Origin: Pyrrhosoma nymphula
Lineage: Eukaryota; Arthropoda; Insecta; Odonata; Coenagrionidae
Direction of reading: 5' to 3'
DNA length: 64,000 nucleotides
NCBI GenBank assembly: GCA_963573305.1
Contig: OY754329.1
Location: 129,815,422-129,879,421, forward strand
Both the position numbers and the translations under genes were made by a program. The notes under the pieces are model-generated. The model saw only the letters and a program-made list of their open reading frames with translations. It was not told the origin of the DNA and did not search any database. Positions 35,516 to 47,845 of the stretch are shown piece after piece (position 1 is the first letter of the stretch; every line of letters starts with the position of its first letter).

Positions 35516-38500
35516 CTATGAACAATGACATATTCCATTTTAAACGGATTATTTCAATAAAACAAAAGCAGCTAAAAATACCACGGGAAAAACTGCCACC
35601 TGACCAAAGACTTACGGGAACAGCTGACTTAGGTAACGCAAAAATAAAAGAGAAAAGAAAGACCCCATCGAATAAGAGGTAAAATATGATTAAGCGTCGA
35701 ACATAAAATTTTATAGACGAAAACATAAATGACAATATTCGCTTTAGAAAAATGATAAAAGAGCACGCAGGATAGCGCCGATACCATTCACATATTTCTT
35801 CATGACAACCAATAAAGTATATTTTTTCTCGTGACAGTTATTCTGAGAAAGAACTAAGGAACGGGAAAGGTTGACACAGGAAAGAGTAGGGAAAATAAAG
35901 AAGCAGGTCATGGGAATATAAATTTCCCAAGAATTTCCTTCACGGTACCATTTTACTTCTATTCTTCTTTTTTTCCAAAGGGGTACACATAGACAAAGAA
36001 AAAACTGCCAAGAGATTAAAAGATGACAATTTTATTTCACATAAAAAAACAATTTGCACATTAACATTCCTTCTGTTACGCATTGCTTCATATCTCACGT
36101 AAGTATCTGATCCCTCTGAGGTAATTTTGATTAAATGACACTAATTGTAAGCTCCGGTTTTATACAACCTCAGGGTAAATATTTTCGCGGTATTAAAATC
36201 GATGATGATATGTTTTCCCATCGATAACGAACCAATTGGCTGATTTAATATACCAAACCCGAACTGTCAGTTATCATCAATTTGACGAAAAGGCTACGTA
36301 ATATTGTGGTTGACGTTAATAAGACACTACTAAACGAGGCCTAGGAGTTATTTTAATAGAGGAACGTAACTGCTACGCTAGTATCAAGCAGCATCTACTT
36401 CTGTGGTTAAATTAATTTAAAAAATTCAACCATGCAGAAGTATTTGAGGAAGGCTCTAAAGGGAGAGTAGAGTTTTCGTAGCACTGGGTACGGTTACTCA
36501 AGTCACAAAAAATAATAAACATTCAGACGCAAATAAAATGACAGTAGCCATAATGAGAGACAAATTTCACCGTAAAATACGATGAACGTTGTGAAAATTC
36601 GTGACCTGAGGCGAATTAAGAATACGGCAACCGGCTGATTGGAAGGCTAAAAGCTACTTACTATTACGTTGCTTGCATAAAACATTCGTTATGAGGACAC
36701 AATAATAAATTACCCCTGTCTGAAATACCAAGGCATGCGCGGAAACATTCACGCAACGCACGATCAATATATTTGTCTCTAAGGTGACATTTACCGCTTC
36801 CACGGAGATAATTCGTGAATACATTAGGAATGGTTCACGAGTTGTACACATTCATATTCGGAAATATTGCCAGTTCCGGATTTTGCTGTTTTTTCCATCG
36901 GGTGAAAAAACAATGGGAGAAGAATTAAAAATGCGAAGCTTTTACTCAATCTTTCGCTAAGGCGCACTGATCTCTAATGCGCAGGATCATTCTTAACACT
37001 AGAATGGTCGTTTAAAATGAAAGCGTTGATGTGTAAAGGGCAGGTCTGAAATGGCCGAGCAAAATACGTTGCTCAAATTTCGTATCGCTAGCATAACAAT
37101 AACTCGTTAGCACTAAAGGGGAATCTTGCTTCGAACACGCACACAGCGGATAATTAGTCATGCGGAACGAATCGGTATTTTCGAATTGAATGACGGCTGG
37201 TTTCATTGGTCGAGAGAGCTTTACAGAATGAAGTGTGCAGATATGATTACTGCCACTGGAATCGGAATGGCATCGCTCGCTTGAAAATCAATAATTTCAC
37301 TGAACACGTATTTAAAATATCATGAATTAAATTCCTCAATATTCATGGAAAATAGCCCCAAAGTGGCCTTTTTTTAACAACGCTCAGAAAGAGAAGTCTC
37401 ACGCCATTGCTTGAATTGAAACTCTTCGATATAAAATCGTTGAATTTAGCCATAATAAAGATTCTACCATTCTAATAAGCATAATATTACTATAAAATTA
37501 CTCCGGGCATTATCATTGGACGCCTAATAAATTCGACCTTTTAATTACGAAAATGTTAAGCTATTCTCAAGACACAGAACTCGTGAAAATAGAAAACAGT
37601 TTCTTGCCATCTAACAATAAACTTAAAAGGTGCATTTTCATTCAAAGAGACACGTAGTGTTTAATATGTTATAAATCCTTCAATTAGTCCAACGAATTTA
37701 TTTCAGAATTCAGTATTATAATAACTTTTGGCTCTTTTTGCATCGAATTACTTATCTAAAATAGGCTTCTATTTTTGGCATTAGTTCTTCAAACAAACCA
37801 CGCAGCAGGTTGCAAAATCTCCTTTTCTCCTAATTCAGATTTTTTTCTATGTCTTCCATTTTGGTTCTATAGAATTATTTCTTTAAGTTTGCATTCATAA
37901 TTGAAAGAAAACACTTATAAAAATATAATATATTCTAATTATTATGAATATCAACTGTCAAAACGCCTACAGAGTGAAGCCAAAAATATTGAAGTTTATT
38001 CATTTCTGAAGTTCTGCTGTTCAATGTCTCACAGGGAAAAAGTGGTCACTCAAATTGAAAAATCTAACAACCTAATGACAACGCATTTACATTGTGTTTA
38101 TTGTTAATTTGATGAGTTTTTTAGGAAATAAAACCCCATTAACGAAGCAAAATATCGGAAGAAACATAAGCCGAGAAAATGTTAACTCATTCATTCGTCT
38201 CCTCTCGCAATACAGTTTCGTTGATATGGTGCATGGGATTTCCATGGGCAGCGTTTACTTCTTGTTACCTTCTAATTCACTGAAACTTTACCGGGGTCTA
38301 AAAAGAAGATTTTCAAGAGACGAGCCAAGCGGCAGGAAAACGGGGGAATCCGCCTTCACGCCCCGGTGACGTCATTTCCGCGAAACGGGAGGAACCATGG
38401 TCGAGAACGTTTACAGTTGAGTCTTTCTTCCTAGCAGGCACAGGAAAAAATGCCCTTTTCCGTTCCCATATGAGCATCCGCGTGGGACTTGGATGCTTCA

Positions 38501-39086
38501 TTGAAAAAGATGAAGAAAAAGGATTTGAGGAAAAAACGGAAGGTTCATCGTCAGCAGTCATGAATCCTATGATTGAATGATGTTGTCCCAGGGCAGATGA
38601 GGTGGAACTTATTCATCGTGAATGAAAGATTTCTTGCGGTTGCCCACTTTATCGCTCATAAGGGGGGTATTATTAAGGCTATTTTGAATTATTTCAAGTT
38701 GTTCTGAAGTGTCCAGTTTCTTTTCTTTTTCCCCCGGAATTTTCGGTGTGAAGTTGCACTATATTCGGTTTCCAGGATGGGTTTGGCAATCATGGAGGTG
38801 TCATTTCCATCTCAGACAACTTCTGTGTGCTTTCAACCAAGTGGTAAAACTCCGCCCAGTTTGAAAATAAACTGCTGGCTATGGATTGCAGCTTACTTTA
38901 TATTTTCCACATCTATTTGTCTTTTTCACTTTATCTTTCCCCTCCCCGTGAATACTTCCAACCGTCCTTTTTTCCCCTTCTTCCAATTCCTATTACTTGA
39001 ACCGTATCTTGACAATGACTTAAATGCATTGAAACTGGTGGCATTAGAAACTGATTTTGAAAAAGAGGAAAACTGCAAGAATTCTT
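35516..39086. other. Non-coding stretch, nothing recognised
   Basis: AT-rich with short chance frames; no repeat ends or RNA genes that I can support. Confidence 0.4.
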
Positions 39087-39128
39087 TCATTCACGAATTC
39101 CCATTCACGAATCCCCATTCACGAATCA
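39087..39128. repeat. 14-bp tandem repeat, three units
   Basis: The unit (T/C)CCCATTCACGAAT repeats three times, with slight change in the first. Confidence 0.75.
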
Positions 39129-39539
39129 CGATTGGTTTGCCGCAGCCCCTCAGTCCATTCTTCTTTCAGCTAATCGTATTTCTTCCTTCATATAAGTCTC
39201 CATCCTGAATTCGTTTTAATTCATGCGACGATCTAATTCACTTAGCCTTCCCCGGTAAATCATCCCATGCATATTTCCTTCCATCAGTGTTTACAGACTG
39301 GCAGCTGTGTCTAAGACTGAGTCCAGTAATTTTGTCTAATCTACTTCGCCGAGTTTTTTTTATCACCATCAATAGCATCTTCGATACAGCCAGCTTTCCC
39401 CGGTCTGAAAAAAGCATTTCATCGCTGATTCTTCCACATTTTCCCTGGACGTGCAGTACTTCTTCTTTTTATTGACCAATATTCATATATGTATTTGTCT
39501 AGGAACACGGGTTTCTTCCATTATTAGAATAAGATGATA

Positions 39540-39760
39540 ATGTCACTGTCTATGGTAATCCTCAATTTTCTTACACACTCCTACAATACCTATCTGCTCC
39601 TTGATTTATTGAGTTTTTTTCGATCTTGTAAACCCGCTAGGCTAAATCTCAGAGGTATCATTTCTGCAGCAACGACTCTCTTTTTCTGGCGAGATGTCCA
39701 GATTATGGGGCCATGCAACAGAAGAACAGTCTTCACATCATAAGATCTTATGATCGGCTC
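39540..39760 (-). pseudogene. LINE reverse-transcriptase fragment, minus strand
   Basis: The minus-strand translation includes YDVKTVLLLHGPIIWTSRQK and KKRVVAAEMIPLRFSLAGLQ, which aligns by eye with the ..Y..ETWT..K...R..AAEM..LRR..G segment downstream of the RT domain. It is heavily decayed. It is the only coding LINE relic I see on this strand. Confidence 0.45.
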
Positions 39761-40039
39761 TTTCCTGACTTCATTTAGTAGAGTTTTTTTATTGTGCTCG
39801 GCATATTTTTAAAACACTGCAGCTCTTTCTCTAAGTAGTGTTCATCTACTTCGCAAAGTTTTCATTAAGCATATATTCCCCAAACTTTTCGAAGGACTTC
39901 TTCCCTAGAGAGTTTCTCCTCCAATTTTGTTTTCGTCATTCTTCAATAACACCATACTTCTTTTGCTTCCAATGCTATTTATTCTGCTCCAGCTATCAAC
40001 TTCAGGATACGTACTACCCCACCATTCACCACAGGGGCA

Positions 40040-40107
40040 CAGAATTAGAGACCTACGGAAGGTCTATATTCCTTTCTTCTCTCTATCTTCCGTAGGTCTC
40101 TATTCTG
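40040..40107. repeat. Hairpin, 21/22-bp arms
   Basis: CAGAATTAGAGACCTACGGA.. is mirrored by ..CTTCCGTAGGTCTCTATTCTG with one inserted base, around a pyrimidine-rich loop of about 25 bases. Confidence 0.7.
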
Positions 40108-42994
40108 AGACAAAGGCGAGTAGCAGGGCGTATGAGGACACCAGGGAAGAATAAGAAAGGGAAAATGGATTGGTATAGGGAAAAGAACGAAAAGTGAAAT
40201 GCATTTTGACGGAGTGGCTAACAATCTCTCTTTCACTTTGTTGTGCAGTCATTAATGCTGCGTGGAGGATGGAGGAATTTTTGTACCTATCTGTTCGACA
40301 GATCCCTCTTTTTCTGGTCGCTTATCCCTCTTTTAACCCTCTTTTTTGGTCGCTTCTGTGCAGCGCAAGGAGCAGTAAGAATAGCGCAACAAATATGAGC
40401 TAAAGAGCAGCCGAAACAACAACAATGCCAGTGTTGTTTTTCTGACGAGGGTGACTGGGCTCGGTAGTTTGGCGCTAACATTTTTTCACCCTTTTCATAC
40501 ATATATAAGAGTTCCCCTCAAATGCACACACTGTTTGATGGAGCACTCCCCGTGTGCAATATGGTGAGCGTTAAAGAGTGGGACGTTGTTCACCGTCTGG
40601 GAATTCGGGGCCGCACAGACCCACACACACTGCAGCGGGATGCACATCTCATCTTCCCCTTTATGAAGTCCCCAGAGCCACGGGCGCTAACACACTTCAT
40701 GCCGTTGGAGCCGCGACCCACCCACTCACTCAAACACCCCCCTCTTCCCTTCTCTCCACCAATGAAACCACTCCTCTCTTCCTCTCTCTCTCTCTTTCCG
40801 CCTTCCTCTCTTCTCGCTCTTCGCCTTGCACGACCTCTTTAGAGGAAAAAAACACTGGGGAGGGAGGAGAAAGAATGCAGAAGGGGAGCAGAGAACGTGC
40901 TTATCTTCCGCTTTCTCATTCTCCACGCCCTCCTCCTTCGTTCTTTCACTCTTTCTTCTCCCTTACCCTCATGCCCACCGCACACCATCCACTCGTGTCA
41001 CCTCTCCTCACCCTTTTGTCCTCTCTCCTGTCCCTCTTCTTCCTCTTCCTCTCCCCACTATCCTACACCCCTCTCTCCTCTTCTCTCTCCCTCTCGACCC
41101 GCACTTATTTCTAAAACGCATTGAAATTTTTATTTATTTTAATCTTAATTAAAGCAAGTAGTCCACATGCAGTAGTACTGGCAATTTACAGTGCACTCGC
41201 AACAAAAAGATAAATATGAGACCCACCACATAAATCATAAACGGAAAGAAAGCACAGCAAGGACCATACTAGTTAGATGCAGTGCTAATTATTCACGGCA
41301 AGATGTGTTGCAGCCAAGTTGGTAAAGTTTTCAGAGGATAGAGAAAAGTTTTTAACGATTCATGACCACATCTGACTGTTTTGTGTATTTCAAAAGTGTA
41401 TTGCAAAATTTGTTTGCTTTATTCGAAACAAGGCTGCGTTGTCTATGTTACTTTTATGCCTAGTTATTCATGTACGTGTTTGTTTTCACTTTTTTTCTCC
41501 TTTGTCTTTAGCAAACTTTTTTTTTATTTTCATGAAGTATACAATTGCATAACATTTATTCCACCAGGCGCTAATATCTTAATTGTTGGCATGCCTTAAC
41601 CAACACAACCAACCGACCATCCAAGTGAAAAGAAAAGCCCTTAAACCGACCCAGAAACCACCGCCTCACAGTTCATCTCAACCCACGCTAGTGGCTTCTC
41701 ATCCCTTCCCAGCTCCGCTATCTCCTTCGCCGGACGAAGATCGTTCCTTCCCCCACCGCCTCCGCACCTTTAACAAAATCACACGCCCACATCTGTAGGA
41801 CTATGTAGAGTCGTGAGGAACAGGGTGATTTTATTTACCACCAGGACTTCTAGGATAAACGGAATTGCGAGTCTTCCTTGAAGTTATTAATCCGGTGGGA
41901 ATTACGTTTGTTCATTCCTTTTAAAAGTACTTACAAATTCCATCCGTATGTTCTCTACCAAATAAAGAGATTGGTTCATGGATAATGCCAAAATAATATA
42001 TGGATTGTATCTTAACACGTCCTCCAGCCACCCTCACTGCCTCCAAAGGATACGGTTGGAGTTAAGGCTAAATTACTGGCAAAGGGCCGGTTTCCAGTCC
42101 AGGCAGTGATCGAGATTTTTCAGCGTAACCCCGATCCCAGCTTGGGTGTTTTGTTTTTAAGTGCAGCTCCATGTCCATCTGTTACGCCGTGAACCCTTTA
42201 GGGTTTTCGCTAAGAGTAGACGAATTCCGACGAGGGGTTTCTCTAAACCCTTCCTCCATTCCCCTAACAATCTTTCCCTTCGCAGCCTACCTACCTGTCC
42301 TAATGGTACAAATGAATTAGGTTGTAGATCAACCACCCAAATTAGCAACCCAGCTCTTTCTGCTTCCCCCTAATGTCTCCAATGAGTCTCCTTTCTGTAT
42401 CTAACACTTCCAGCTTTATTTTCCTCCCTCTCAAACCCTTTACTGTCCCACAATTAGCCACCAGCCGCTCTTTCAACACCCACGCTGTATCTCATCCCTT
42501 CCAGGGCGCGCAAATACCTTCTTTACCTCAAGCTTCCGCTCCTTTCTTTCACCGAGACTTTTTTGAAGTCATGAGTTGAGATGAGTCATGAGATTTTTAG
42601 AGCCATGAGGTTGCCGAAGATTTCGTTTCCAGCACGTTAAGAAGAGTTCTGTCAAATGAGACAGAAAAGTGGTAAGACTGCTGAGTCTCGGTCAGTCATC
42701 AGCTGGTACAACTTAGTATGAATCATTTTTTTTTTTTTAAGTGAAGAAAACAAGAGCAATATCTGAAATTCAGAGACAGGGCAAAAGATAGGTTTGCGGA
42801 CTGCTTCTTTCGGGCTGCAGGGTTTGGTAACTCAGCAATACAGAAACCCAAACGTCGCAGGCAAGGGTCTCAAACAGGGAATTGATGTTGTATTCATCTT
42901 AGGATTACTGCTATTTTTGGAGGATGGGACTTGGCAGTTGAAGCACCTAAACTCCCAAATTTACCAGTACTGCCATCATTATTATAATTACTAA
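40108..42994. other. Non-coding stretch with a long CT-rich tract
   Basis: 40730-41110 is almost pure C/T on the plus strand and creates long serine/proline/leucine-rich frames that I reject. 41.6-42.6 kb is C-rich with several short frames and no recognisable protein. Confidence 0.4.
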
Positions 42995-43690
42995 ACATGC
43001 GGTATAACGAATAAACATAGGAAAACTATCGTAATGAGATTTTTCAGAAGGAATATTATAAAAGTCGGACGAACAGCAGAACATATGGATCATTTTAGCT
43101 ACCTGGGTACCATCTTGAATGAAACTCTATTAACACTTTGGCTGCAGAATTTCAAAGTTTTATTCTTACTTACTACATTAATTATTTGAATTGACAATTT
43201 TAAAACGTGCGCCTTTATTGACGAGCTTCGCCCCTTGCGAGGGTGTTTAGTATTTTTGGCACCAGGGGAAAATGGAATCAGAAAAATAGGTAAATGGCGA
43301 GAAGACCAGTTGATCATAACTAAACACGTAAAGAACATATCAGAGAAGAGTGGCATGCGGAGATTAGAACAACATGGTGCTAAAACCTGGGAATTTAAGA
43401 GAGAGATTGTGAGCAGAATGAAGTAATATAGGATGTAGAGAAAGATGGAAAGGTTATGGGTTGAGAGGAAAAAGAATGAAAAAGAACTGATCGTGGTTAG
43501 GGAGAAAGGAGAATGGTTAGGGTAATGGAAAGAGGAGACAAGAGCATGGTGATGGATCAGGCTATCAGAGGCAATGGGATGCTGAATAATGTGATGGACA
43601 CGAGGTTATGCCAAAAATTAGCGGAGAAGAGTAAGGAAAAGAACAGCCATTTTATGCGATATGAGGATAAGTAGAGCGCATGAGAAACTT
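42995..43690 (+). pseudogene. LINE reverse-transcriptase fragment interrupted by unrelated sequence
   Basis: The first part (42995-43125) translates as CGITNKHRKTIVMRFFRRN, then TAEHMDHFSYLGTILNET: the RT thumb start (..KTKVM.F.......G......E.F.YLGT.L). It then breaks off. From about 43250 decayed LINE-like sequence resumes (GAKTWEFKREI, two stops, RKMERLWVERKKNEKELIVV). The 125 bp between, beginning TTAACACTTTGGCTGCAG, are not part of the LINE pattern and may be a separate insertion. Confidence 0.6.
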
Positions 43691-43987
43691 AGAAAATAAA
43701 TAGAGAACGGAATAGGTGTAAGCCTGAGAAATGTGGAGTTTGGAAAAGCTTCTCGTTCTCGATAAATCAAGCTATCAAGCAGGGAAAGTATCCCAGCACA
43801 TCTCCCTGATGTCTTTTAGTAAAGGGGGAAAATATAACCGCCGAAGCAATGGATTATTAGATAGACAGCTTCCCACATTTTGGCAAAAGGAAAAGGTAAT
43901 TATTATATGGTATGTGCAAGTTTCATGGCATATTATTACTATGGCATGTGCGCAGGGTGTTTCAGGAGGATGTTAAAGATTCCCTAG

Positions 43988-44310
43988 GTGGACAAAGTCA
44001 GTAACGAGGAGGTTCTCAAACGTGTGGGGGAGTCTCCTTGTCTGCTGAAATTACTGAAAAAGAGAAGAAATATCTGGATCGGGCTCCAACTAAGGCACGA
44101 ACCATTGCTAGCCACCATCTTAGAAGGCACTGTGGAGGGAACCAACTGCCGGGGCAGGCCTAGGTTGGAGTTTATGGGGCAAATAATGGAGATAGGCTGC
44201 TCCACTTATGTGCAGTTGAAAAGAATGGCACAAGACCGTAGCGAATGGAGAACTTCCGCCAACCAACCTTTGGATTGAGGAGAAAAGAAGAAGATGTGCA
44301 AGTTAACGTG
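43988..44310 (+). pseudogene. LINE family D, C-terminal fragment with intact last 97 codons
   Basis: An uninterrupted frame reads DKVSNEEVLKRVGESPCLLK, LLKKRRNIWIGLQLRHEPLL, ATILEGTVEGTNCRGRPRLE and ends MAQDRSEWRTSANQPLD, stop at 44276-44278. This is the (R)ISNEEVL.RVGE...L...K.RR..WIGH.LRHE.LL...LEG...GK..RGRPR module that closes many insect LINE ORFs. A short AGAAAAGAAGAAG tail follows. It is 5'-truncated with no RT core. A second, older copy lies at 61280. Confidence 0.75.
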
Positions 44311-47104
44311 GAACTCATTATTAGCTGTAAACTCTTCCCGGGCTCCCCACCAGGTTATGTTCTCCATATATGCCGATATCTTTTAAATAGGCTTTTCGCC
44401 ATCAGGATGAAGAGTTTACATCCATAATTCGCCGGGAAAGCATAAAATCTTTCATCATTATAAGTTCATTGCAATTTGAGCTCTTTAATGACAGACTACG
44501 CGAAATGTTTCACTAACCAGCGCTTAAAATAACATGATCGGAAGGATGGCTCAAACATTTTCGGCTTTACTAAACTCTTTAACCCCCAAGTTGTGAACAC
44601 ACATGATGTTAGTGCACACGTAAATGTCACGGGCAGAATTATATGAAGCGAGGAAGGCCAACCCTTTGCTGAGACGATGATAATTTTAATCAAAAGGGAA
44701 CGGTTAACTATCCCAAACGGTTCAAAGAGGCATTCAGATCATCTCCTGCCCCTCCTTCCCCACGGCCCCCTATTCCGAATCACTAGCAAATACCTTCCTC
44801 AAAGAAACTCATCAATTCTACCCAACTCCGGTCAGATTGGAAGCCGCGCCCTTCAAAGCCATTTCCGGCACACGTTCATCCCCTTCTGCTTGTATCATAA
44901 AATACTTCGTGCTTTAAGTGAGGAGGGGAGATAGGAGGGAGAGAGAGGGGTAGGCGGAATGATGAGGTGATGGCAGAAACCTGGCGTCGGCATCTGCGCA
45001 TTGCAAATGACACAGGCACTCCAGGGTAGGGGATCGAAGTGCCTGGTGAGCGGACGTCCAGGGCTACACCATAACGAGGAAATCGACATTCGGACGCAAT
45101 GAAGCGTTTCGTATCAGCTTGTCGAGGGGGAAATAAATAAGCTGCCGGGAATGAAATGCGTAATAGCAAATATGTAATGATAAATATTTATCAATTCACT
45201 CAGATTAAAAAAATGAATAGCTCAGCATATAAAGATCTCAGCTTTGGAAAACGCAAGGATAGGGAATGAGATTCCGACTTTTTGAGCCAGCGCATATGAG
45301 CAAGAAATTTAAAAAACCCAAATACCTCGTCATAACCTCCATGTGAAATGAAAAATTATTAGAGCAATAATAACAACTCTACATAATCTAAATAAAAAGA
45401 AATACCTCCATAAACAGTAAATAAATACATAGCCCACTATATTAAAACAACAAATGATTGCAGTAATTTTCCCTGGAGTAGGAGTGGAGATTTAAGCAAG
45501 TTGAAATGTAGCACATTCATTTTAAAGGGGAAATGGAGAGTGACTTCGAAAATATTTTTTGGTATTTGAACGGAATTTAAATAGTATGTAATTATTGAGT
45601 ACTTCATTTTTTTCTGAGTTTAAGTTAAAATTTAATTTTCTCCTCTTAATAATGAAATAAGCATCATCTTACAAGATATTTCCCTAATTGTTACATTCTT
45701 GAGCAGTACAACATAACGATGGGTAAGAAAGTGGGCTTTACCGGCGAGAAGGAAAATAACTGAATTATTTTATCAAATACGTATTTAAGAACTATGGTAG
45801 TACCCAAGCAACTATTATTCACAAAAATTATCGATGGTGTTACGACAGCATTTTAGACCTTTATTCGTCAAATTCACCAGCTACAGGCTCTTTGCTTCCT
45901 CAAATATAATTAAATCATGACCAGCATTGCAAAGGCGGCAGAGACAATACGAAATGTTGATTTGTTTAATTCAGAGAAAACACAACACTCATTTACTGGC
46001 AGGATCGGGCTCTTTCCGGCGGCAACAATCTTGTAATATAACATCGCCCAAGGAAGTGGGTGGCTACCGTGGCTACCACTTGCTCCGGAACTTCAGAGCT
46101 TCTGGGTCGGGGAAGAGATGAGGAAACCAAGAGACTGCAGCAGTTGGCATAGGTACAGTTGGGGGGGGTGGTTGATGAAGGGAGAAGTGGGGGAGGGAGG
46201 AAGATGATGAGGTCCCATAGTGGTTTCGCTGTCTCAGGATGTCCATTTTTAACTCCTCCCCCATGTTCCCTCACTACCTCTCCCGTGGACCCGTCTATTT
46301 CTTTCCGTCACCTACAGGGGTTCCCCCCAATTCACCTCCAGTAACCCTCAAAAACCCTCTACTTCCGTCCTTTCAATTATTGCTTCTTTCCTACGGGCGG
46401 AAATATCACTACAACATAAAATTGGAAACAAAAACGAGTTGATTGCAACTATGACCGTGATAACAGCATATTTAATTTTAGAAAAATTTATAACGTTTTA
46501 TTTGCTCAAAAATATTTCATCAATTTCATTCCAACTATTTCAAGTGTAAACGCATTAAAAGTTACATGACGCTATTGCCATCGGCGGTATGAAAACTGAG
46601 ATTTAATTACGTCTTGTGGAGACGAACAGAAGTAATTTTAAAAAATTCCTTCGAAATTTCTAATACAAAACAGCTATAAGATTATACATTTTTACGCCCT
46701 CCTGACATCAGCATTCCTTGAAAAACTTCAACCATATCAATTTTGCATAACGATTAGGCATATCAATTGCATGGGATTAGGCACTGGCTGTCAATAATTA
46801 ATTGACATGAGAAAATTAATTCTTACAAAATGCCGTCTTTGATCCATATTCTAAAGATAGAAGGAATTAATAATCGCATGGACGTTAAGGCTTTGGAAAA
46901 CGCCTGTGTTGATCTAAGTTTCAATACCCACTCGGGAGTTTTTTTTTATTAAAAAACTAACCCTCAAATGCGCTCTGACTTCAAAGTCCCAGTTTATCTC
47001 AATATTATTGATTATTTTAAAACATTTTATATGTGATGTATGATTTCAAGCTTTCCCGGCGAATGATACTGATGAGTTCTTCTCGGGTTTCCCATCGGGT
47101 TAGG
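44311..47104. other. Non-coding stretch
   Basis: No gene recognised. GC-richer patches at 44.7-45.1 kb and 46.0-46.4 kb have overlapping frames without resemblance to known proteins. Confidence 0.4.
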
Positions 47105-47530
47105 CTCTCCATAATTGCCGACATTTTGGCAGAAGAGGTTTTAGATATGGTTGGGGAAGAGAGGAAGCTGGTGGCGGAGGTTCGGAGAAGGCAGAGGGGA
47201 TGGATGGAGGACGCTTTGAGAGGCGAGGGCTATTTATGAGGGTGATGGATGGGAGAACGATGAGGAAGCGTGGAAGAGGAAGGAAGCGGATAGGCATTAT
47301 TGAAAAAACAAGAAAAGGTAGACGATAAGAGGAATGAATATAAGAGAGATCTGATAGTGAATCATATTTCGTAGGGAATGCGAGATGATATACCAGAAGT
47401 TGGGATTTTAGGATAAGGATTGTCGAAAAACCTACCAATCAGCTGGAAGTACTCAAACGAAAATTAATTTACTTACCAACTCTGTGTTATACAATTAAGA
47501 TATGAGTACGATGTAGAACTCTTAGCGTTA
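47105..47530 (+). pseudogene. LINE family A, 3'-end fragment
   Basis: Translation reads ILAEEVLDMVGEERKLVAEV, then RRRQRGWMEDALRGEGYL, stop, then frameshifted remnants matching the 21-kb copy, and the tail AACCTACCAATCAGCTGG. The downstream TTATACAATTAAGATATGAG also recurs at 47.8 kb. Confidence 0.7.
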
Positions 47531-47716
47531 ATTTTTAAATTAAACAATACATTAGCTAATGAAATGCATTGCTAAACTGTACAATAATAACTGTTGCTGC
47601 AGAAGGAGCTGGATCTTGTGACCAAATTCGGAAGGAGAATGACTTTATCAGCATTAAATCTTATTATAATTCATTTGAGATCTAATTCCTGCCAAAAAAA
47701 ATTACCACACGTATCT

Positions 47717-47845
47717 CGAATATCCGTAGGGAGAACTATTCTAACAAGAAACCTACCAATCATCTGGTAGAATACACAAATGAAAATCAATATATTTACT
47801 CCGTATTTTATAATTAAGATACGAGTACTATGTTGAATGAATTTA
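47717..47845 (+). repeat. LINE family A 3' tail, second copy
   Basis: AACCTACCAATCATCTGGTA, then CAAATGAAAATCAATATATT and AATTAAGATACGAGTACTAT: the tail of the preceding element again, about 320 bp later and without coding sequence. Confidence 0.65.

Noticed and set aside
38777..39208. 143-codon plus-strand frame
   Set aside because: F/S/P-rich chance frame in pyrimidine-rich DNA; no recognisable motif.
40578..41124. Long overlapping frames rich in serine, proline and leucine
   Set aside because: They come from a C/T-rich low-complexity tract that lacks stops in several frames at once.
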